DNA of 51,021 nt, from NCBI GenBank assembly GCA_027490195.1, contig JAIXYN010000088.1:1-51021 (forward strand), written 5' to 3'. The notes under the pieces were generated by a model that was given only the letters and a program-made list of their open reading frames with translations, made no database searches and was not told where the DNA came from. The translations under genes were made by a program, and so were the position numbers. Below are positions 47,420 through 51,021 of the stretch, piece after piece. This DNA is from Verrucomicrobiaceae bacterium (GTDB lineage Bacteria > Verrucomicrobiota > Verrucomicrobiia > Verrucomicrobiales > Verrucomicrobiaceae). Each line of letters opens with the position of its first letter. Position 1 is the first letter of the stretch.

Positions 47420-50335
47420 TCACTTCAAATTCTCAAACCACGCCAGCAAATCCAGTATCTGCTCTGCCTTGAGTGAGTTGAGCAATCCGGCGGGCATCGG
47501 CGAAACCTCGGACACGCTGCGTTCCTTGATCATCGCCTTGGCGATTTCGCTTTTGTCGGGGGCGAGCGGATTCGGCCGCAGCACCACGCGCTCATCGTCC
47601 TCGCTCTCCAGGCTGCCGGTGATCGTTTTGCCATCGCTCGTCTTCACCGTCACGTAGCGGAATTTTTCGTCGATGAACTTGGAGGGGTTCAAGATGTGAT
47701 CCAGCAGATCGCGGCGGTTGAAGCGTGCGGACACCTGCACGAGGTCCGGGCCGAAAACGCCCGCTGGCAGCGTGGGGTCATTACTCACCTTATGGCAGAA
47801 CACGCACTGCGCACGAATGAGCGCATCCTTCGCGCTATCGCGGCTGCGCGTCTTCGCATCCATCTTCGCCAGCAGCGGGGCCAGATCTTCCAGCGTCCAG
47901 TTCTTGAACGAATGCCCCGGCAGCGCGTGCGCAGAAAGCACCGCAGGCTTCGCCGGCGAGATCACTGCTGCGAGCTGCGTGGCCTCCTCGGGCTTCAGCG
48001 CCGCTGCCAGCTCGCTGCGCGTGTCGCTGATCGCTTTGAAGAAGGTCGAGGCCCCGTTCATCTTCTCCGCCTTGTTCAGCGCCTCAAACGCGATCTTCCG
48101 CTGCTCCAGCGTCCAGCCTTCTTTAAGGTAGCGCAGTATGAACGGGTAATAGAGCAGGTCCTCCGAAGTCGTGGCCGCTTTGAGAAGAGGCATTGTTTTC
48201 TCGATGACCGTGGGAGATTTGAGGTAGACGAGCAGGCGGCAGGCCTCGCGGTTTTGCAGTGCGGCGCTTTCGGGTTCGATGATTGCTCCTTCCCACCCTT
48301 GAACTGGATAATGCTCTTCTGTCTGTTCCAGCAGGCTCCATCCATCCTGAGCGTTGGGCCTGCCAAATCTCGCGCAGGCCACGGCAATGATTCGCAAAGT
48401 CATTAGCCGCTCTCGCGTGTGCGGCACATACCACGGATAGCGGGTGGTCAGTCTTTGCAGGATGGGAGAAAGGTCGCTCGCATCTCCGACTCGCGCCAGC
48501 GCCAGCAGCGCGGGTAATGCTTTGGAGCGGTTCTCTTCCGTCAGCGCCTTCTCACGCCACTGGGTCGGCGGAATGCGCTCCAGCGCCAGACGCGCCGCAT
48601 GTCCCAAGGTCGGAGAATTCTCTCCATGCAAGAGGCTCCAAATGAAATCCAAGGATGGAGGTTTTCCGTCTGCAGACGTTTGAGAGTCGAGTTCCTGTGT
48701 GAGGCGCCAGTTCGTCGATCCGGCCATTTCCAGCCGGTCATAGCGTTCATCGGTGAGTTCGTTGCCTTGATAGGAAATGCGATAAAGGCCGCTCTGCGTA
48801 ACACGACCACCGGTGATGAACCACATGGCTCCATCCGGACCGATGCATCCATCAGTGACGTTCAATGGCCGACCCGCAGCGAACGTTTCCTGCGATGCTT
48901 CATAACGGGTGCCTCCGTGCATGGTGACAGCAATGATCCGCCCATAACTCCAGTCGAGAAGGAACAACGCGTTCTGATACTTGGCTGGGAACCTGGCTCC
49001 ATATCCAAAGTAAATCCCCGTGGGAGAAGACAGCCCAATGTCGATCACACTGGGCAGCGTGTCTGCATACCACGCCGGAAAGCGCCCCGTGCCTCTGCGC
49101 CAGCCGTAGTCACCACCGGGGACAATCTGCAGCACGCGCGTGGGCATGTACCACGGCGTTCCCACATCGCGTTCCATGTCAGCGTCGAAGGTAAACAAGT
49201 CGCCTTCGTGATTGAAAGCGATGTCGAGCGGGTTGCGCAAACCACCTGCGATGAGCGTGACTTTGCTGCCGTCCGTCTTCACGCGCAGGATGTGCCCGGC
49301 GGGGAGTTCCACGTTGCCGTCAAACATGCTGCTGTCCCACGGATTGGGGATGAGCTGATCATTTGCGTAGTTCTTGAGCGGCGAAGCGGGATCGAGGTTC
49401 TTGGGAATAAGCACGTTGTTTCCGTGTGCCACGTAGATGTCGCCATCGGGGCCGAGCTTGATGTGATTGCGGCCATGGCCCACGCCGCCTTCGGTTTTGA
49501 CGAGCGGCTGACGTTTCTCAAAGGTGCCGTCGCCATTCGTGTCGGTGAGGCGGAAGAGCGTTTTCGAGTTGTTGGCGTTCGCGAAGAGGGAGCCGTGCGC
49601 ATAGAGCAGCCCTCGGCACTCCAGCAGTTCGTCGTCGATGACTTCTACCTTCTGCTCGCCACTGCCGCTGAGCGTGAGGCGAATGAGGCCCTTCTTCTCT
49701 TTGCCCAGCGTGATGCGGCCCTGAGGATCGAAAGCCATCGACACCCAGGAGTCTTCATCCGCTTGCGCGGAGCGGATGAGCTCCGCTTTGAAACCCGGTG
49801 GCAAGGTCAGCGTGGCGGGATCGGTCGCCTGATTCTGCGCGCCCGGTTTGGCGAGTTGCCAGGAGTTGTAGGCATCAAAGGTCTTCTTCAAATCGAAGGG
49901 GTTCGTGGCAGGGTCCGCATCGGTGGGTCCAATCACCACGGCATTCTTCCAGGTGGCATCCGTGACGATCCAGCGCACGGCGGCGAGATCGCCATTGAGT
50001 TCCAATCTTGCAGCGGTTTTCGCTTTGCCCGGCACGCGCAGCCCGAGCTGGTGCGCTTTGCCATCGCCAAGCTGCTGCGTGAGGTCAGTACCGGTCGCGG
50101 TCGCGGCGGCTTTGATGGTGGCGATGCTCTTGCCATCGAGCACGATCTCCACCGCGCCATCACTGGCGGTGAGTAGCACCGCTTTGAGCAGCTTGCCCTC
50201 GTGCTTCACGCTCTGGGTGTACGTCGTGCCAGCTTCAGGTGCCGCCAGCCACTGCGGCACTGGCGGACTGTTGGCGAGCTGGGCGAAGGCGCTGGCGGAA
50301 AGCAGCAGGAAGAGAAAGCAGCGTAACATGCGCAA
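47420..50335 (-). CDS. PVC-type heme-binding CxxCH protein (membrane-bound dehydrogenase-like)
   Basis: A 971-residue secreted protein. Signal peptide 1-18 (FLFLLLSASAFA). After a beta-sandwich (about 30-140), a propeller like glucose/sorbosone dehydrogenases is seen from about 180 (ADEDSWVSMAFDPQGRITLG, then LRNPLDIAFNHEGDLFTFDA and TRVLQIVPGGDYGWRRGTGR). HEAT-like helices follow, and a C-terminal cytochrome-type domain starts with CVFCHKVSN (CxxCH near residue 838), with a later Met as possible sixth ligand (EVSPMPAGLL). This architecture is characteristic of Planctomycetota/Verrucomicrobiota and is thought to oxidise sugars or alcohols outside the cytoplasm. Substrate unknown. Confidence 0.9.
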   Translation of the reverse strand: MRMLRCFLFLLLSASAFAQLANSPPVPQWLAAPEAGTTYTQSVKHEGKLLKAVLLTASDGAVEIVLDGKSIATIKAAATATGTDLTQQLGDGKAHQLGLRVPGKAKTAARLELNGDLAAVRWIVTDATWKNAVVIGPTDADPATNPFDLKKTFDAYNSWQLAKPGAQNQATDPATLTLPPGFKAELIRSAQADEDSWVSMAFDPQGRITLGKEKKGLIRLTLSGSGEQKVEVIDDELLECRGLLYAHGSLFANANNSKTLFRLTDTNGDGTFEKRQPLVKTEGGVGHGRNHIKLGPDGDIYVAHGNNVLIPKNLDPASPLKNYANDQLIPNPWDSSMFDGNVELPAGHILRVKTDGSKVTLIAGGLRNPLDIAFNHEGDLFTFDADMERDVGTPWYMPTRVLQIVPGGDYGWRRGTGRFPAWYADTLPSVIDIGLSSPTGIYFGYGARFPAKYQNALFLLDWSYGRIIAVTMHGGTRYEASQETFAAGRPLNVTDGCIGPDGAMWFITGGRVTQSGLYRISYQGNELTDERYDRLEMAGSTNWRLTQELDSQTSADGKPPSLDFIWSLLHGENSPTLGHAARLALERIPPTQWREKALTEENRSKALPALLALARVGDASDLSPILQRLTTRYPWYVPHTRERLMTLRIIAVACARFGRPNAQDGWSLLEQTEEHYPVQGWEGAIIEPESAALQNREACRLLVYLKSPTVIEKTMPLLKAATTSEDLLYYPFILRYLKEGWTLEQRKIAFEALNKAEKMNGASTFFKAISDTRSELAAALKPEEATQLAAVISPAKPAVLSAHALPGHSFKNWTLEDLAPLLAKMDAKTRSRDSAKDALIRAQCVFCHKVSNDPTLPAGVFGPDLVQVSARFNRRDLLDHILNPSKFIDEKFRYVTVKTSDGKTITGSLESEDDERVVLRPNPLAPDKSEIAKAMIKERSVSEVSPMPAGLLNSLKAEQILDLLAWFENLK

Positions 50336-50371
50336 AGAACGCGTGCTGAGGCCTGAGCCTGTCGGCAGAGA

Positions 50372-50821
50372 TCAAAGCGGCTCGCTGCCAACCGTGAAGG
50401 TCACGTTTTGAATCTGCGCCTGGTGCAGCGAGTTGAGCACATCGATGACGCGCTCGTAGCTGGCCTGCTCCTCAGCCTGAATGGTCACAAGTACCGGTTG
50501 CTTCTGCTGCGCGGAAGAATCTGCCACGCGCTGCAGTGTGCAGGTGAGCCTGGGCATCCGTTTGTCCTTGGGTGAATCAAAAGCCTCCTCGTTCAGCGTG
50601 ACTGTGCCGTCTTCAAGAATGGCGATGGTGATTTCTTCAGCGGGGAATTCCACGAGTTGAGTGAGATCATTCGTGCGTGGGAGTTTCGTTTTCAGTTCAC
50701 GCTCCACTTTCATGCTGCCCACCATCACCATGAAAAACAGCATGATGACGAAGACGACATCAATCATGGGAGCGATCTGAAAACCCAGCGTGGTGGTGTC
50801 GGAATGGATGCGGTGTTTCAT
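50372..50821 (-). CDS. exbD: ExbD/TolR-family energy-transducing protein
   Basis: A 149-residue protein. One membrane segment (about 18-36, PMIDVVFVIMLFFMVMVGSM) with the conserved Asp in APMIDVV that carries the proton. A periplasmic domain follows (ITIAILEDGTVTLNEEAF and ASYERVIDVLNSLHQAQIQN). With ExbB it powers TonB or TolA. ExbB is not seen in the 200 bases upstream; instead an ISL3-type transposase begins there. ATG 50821 is preceded by AGGA at proper distance; ATG 50836 is also in frame. Confidence 0.88.
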   Translation of the reverse strand: MKHRIHSDTTTLGFQIAPMIDVVFVIMLFFMVMVGSMKVERELKTKLPRTNDLTQLVEFPAEEITIAILEDGTVTLNEEAFDSPKDKRMPRLTCTLQRVADSSAQQKQPVLVTIQAEEQASYERVIDVLNSLHQAQIQNVTFTVGSEPL

Positions 50822-50956
50822 GGCGTGTTCCTGCATCACGGCCACTCGAGGAGTAGCTTGGGGTAGTTTTTTTAAGCCCTAAAACCCTGCTTTGAGGTTA
50901 CGTGGTTCATCCGAGAAGTTGGTGCAGAAGGAAAAAGATGATGGCAACAGTTCGGG

Positions 50957-51021
50957 ATGAGCCAGAGTTTGCTGTATCACGCGTTTGGCGTGCGCGAGGG
51001 CTACGAGTATCGCAGCACGAA
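50957..51021 (+). CDS. ISL3-family transposase, first 21 codons (window edge)
   Basis: ATG 50957 opens MSQSLLYHAFGVREGYEYRS, the typical start of ISL3-family transposases (zinc-ribbon and helix-turn-helix follow in full copies). The window ends before these. The insertion sequence lies directly upstream of exbD and may have separated it from exbB or from its promoter. Terminal inverted repeats cannot be located with confidence. Confidence 0.65.
   Translation, partial: MSQSLLYHAFGVREGYEYRST

Noticed and set aside
1..51021. CRISPR array, rRNA or tRNA genes
   Set aside because: No regular 25-40-bp direct repeats with spacers, no rRNA blocks, and no T-loop (GGTTCRANNCC) in a cloverleaf context found by eye.

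Overview
The window is dense bacterial chromosome, GC-rich and with many weak ribosome binding sites. The gene set points to Verrucomicrobiota, probably a Prosthecobacter/Verrucomicrobiaceae-like bacterium. The pointers are a DUF1080 (3-keto-disaccharide hydrolase-like) protein, a Cys-type sulfatase, a Tat-type Gfo/Idh/MocA oxidoreductase, a PQQ-like propeller protein and a 971-residue PVC-type CxxCH heme-binding protein. The taxon is inferred from gene content; no rRNA gene is present and I found no tRNA.

Layout. 0.1-6.7 kb is core: half-size TauE/SafE, holA, a TPR/secretin-like protein, pdhA and mnmG. Two parS-like 16-mers lie just upstream of and inside mnmG. 6.7-10.9 kb is a decayed accessory island: a frameshifted hypothetical gene, a possible DUF3024 remnant, an intact SIR2-family gene with a helical C-terminal half (a probable NAD-consuming defence effector), and directly upstream a C-terminal fragment of a type I restriction specificity gene (hsdS). 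10.9-20.5 kb holds catabolic and cell-envelope genes: DUF1080, an alkyltransferase-like protein, an exported pyroglutamyl-peptidase, NlpC/P60, an oxidoreductase, a sulfatase and lipoproteins. 20.6-26.4 kb holds groEL-groES and a solitary dnaK around two unknown coupled genes. 26.4-28.3 kb has an operator-like repeat cluster, a probably leaderless 52-residue protein, and an isolated nuoB-nuoC pair. 28.4-37.8 kb has a PQQ-like protein, an LptF/G permease with an extra membrane domain, a secreted Lon-type (S16) protease fused to a beta-helix-like region, pyrE and small proteins. 37.9-51.0 kb is nearly all on the minus strand: a solitary antitoxin, a sialidase-like protein, DUF2059, a large lipoprotein paired with a DUF3142 protein, a PepSY/TonB-receptor/Cys-motif cluster for probable metal uptake, the PVC cytochrome-like protein, exbD, and the first codons of an ISL3-type transposase at the edge.

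Intergenic DNA carries several families of repeats. One is a palindromic MITE-like element with 17-bp ends (AATGACGAAACCAGAAT), present three times with two more distant relatives. A second family occurs three times (4.1 kb, 47.0 kb and 47.2 kb). Several single large inverted repeats add to these. The strongest candidates for new biology are the SIR2 gene coupled to an hsdS remnant, the exported S16 protease with its beta-helix-like domain, the parS pair around mnmG, and the repeat-rich control region between dnaK and the small gene at 26.7 kb.
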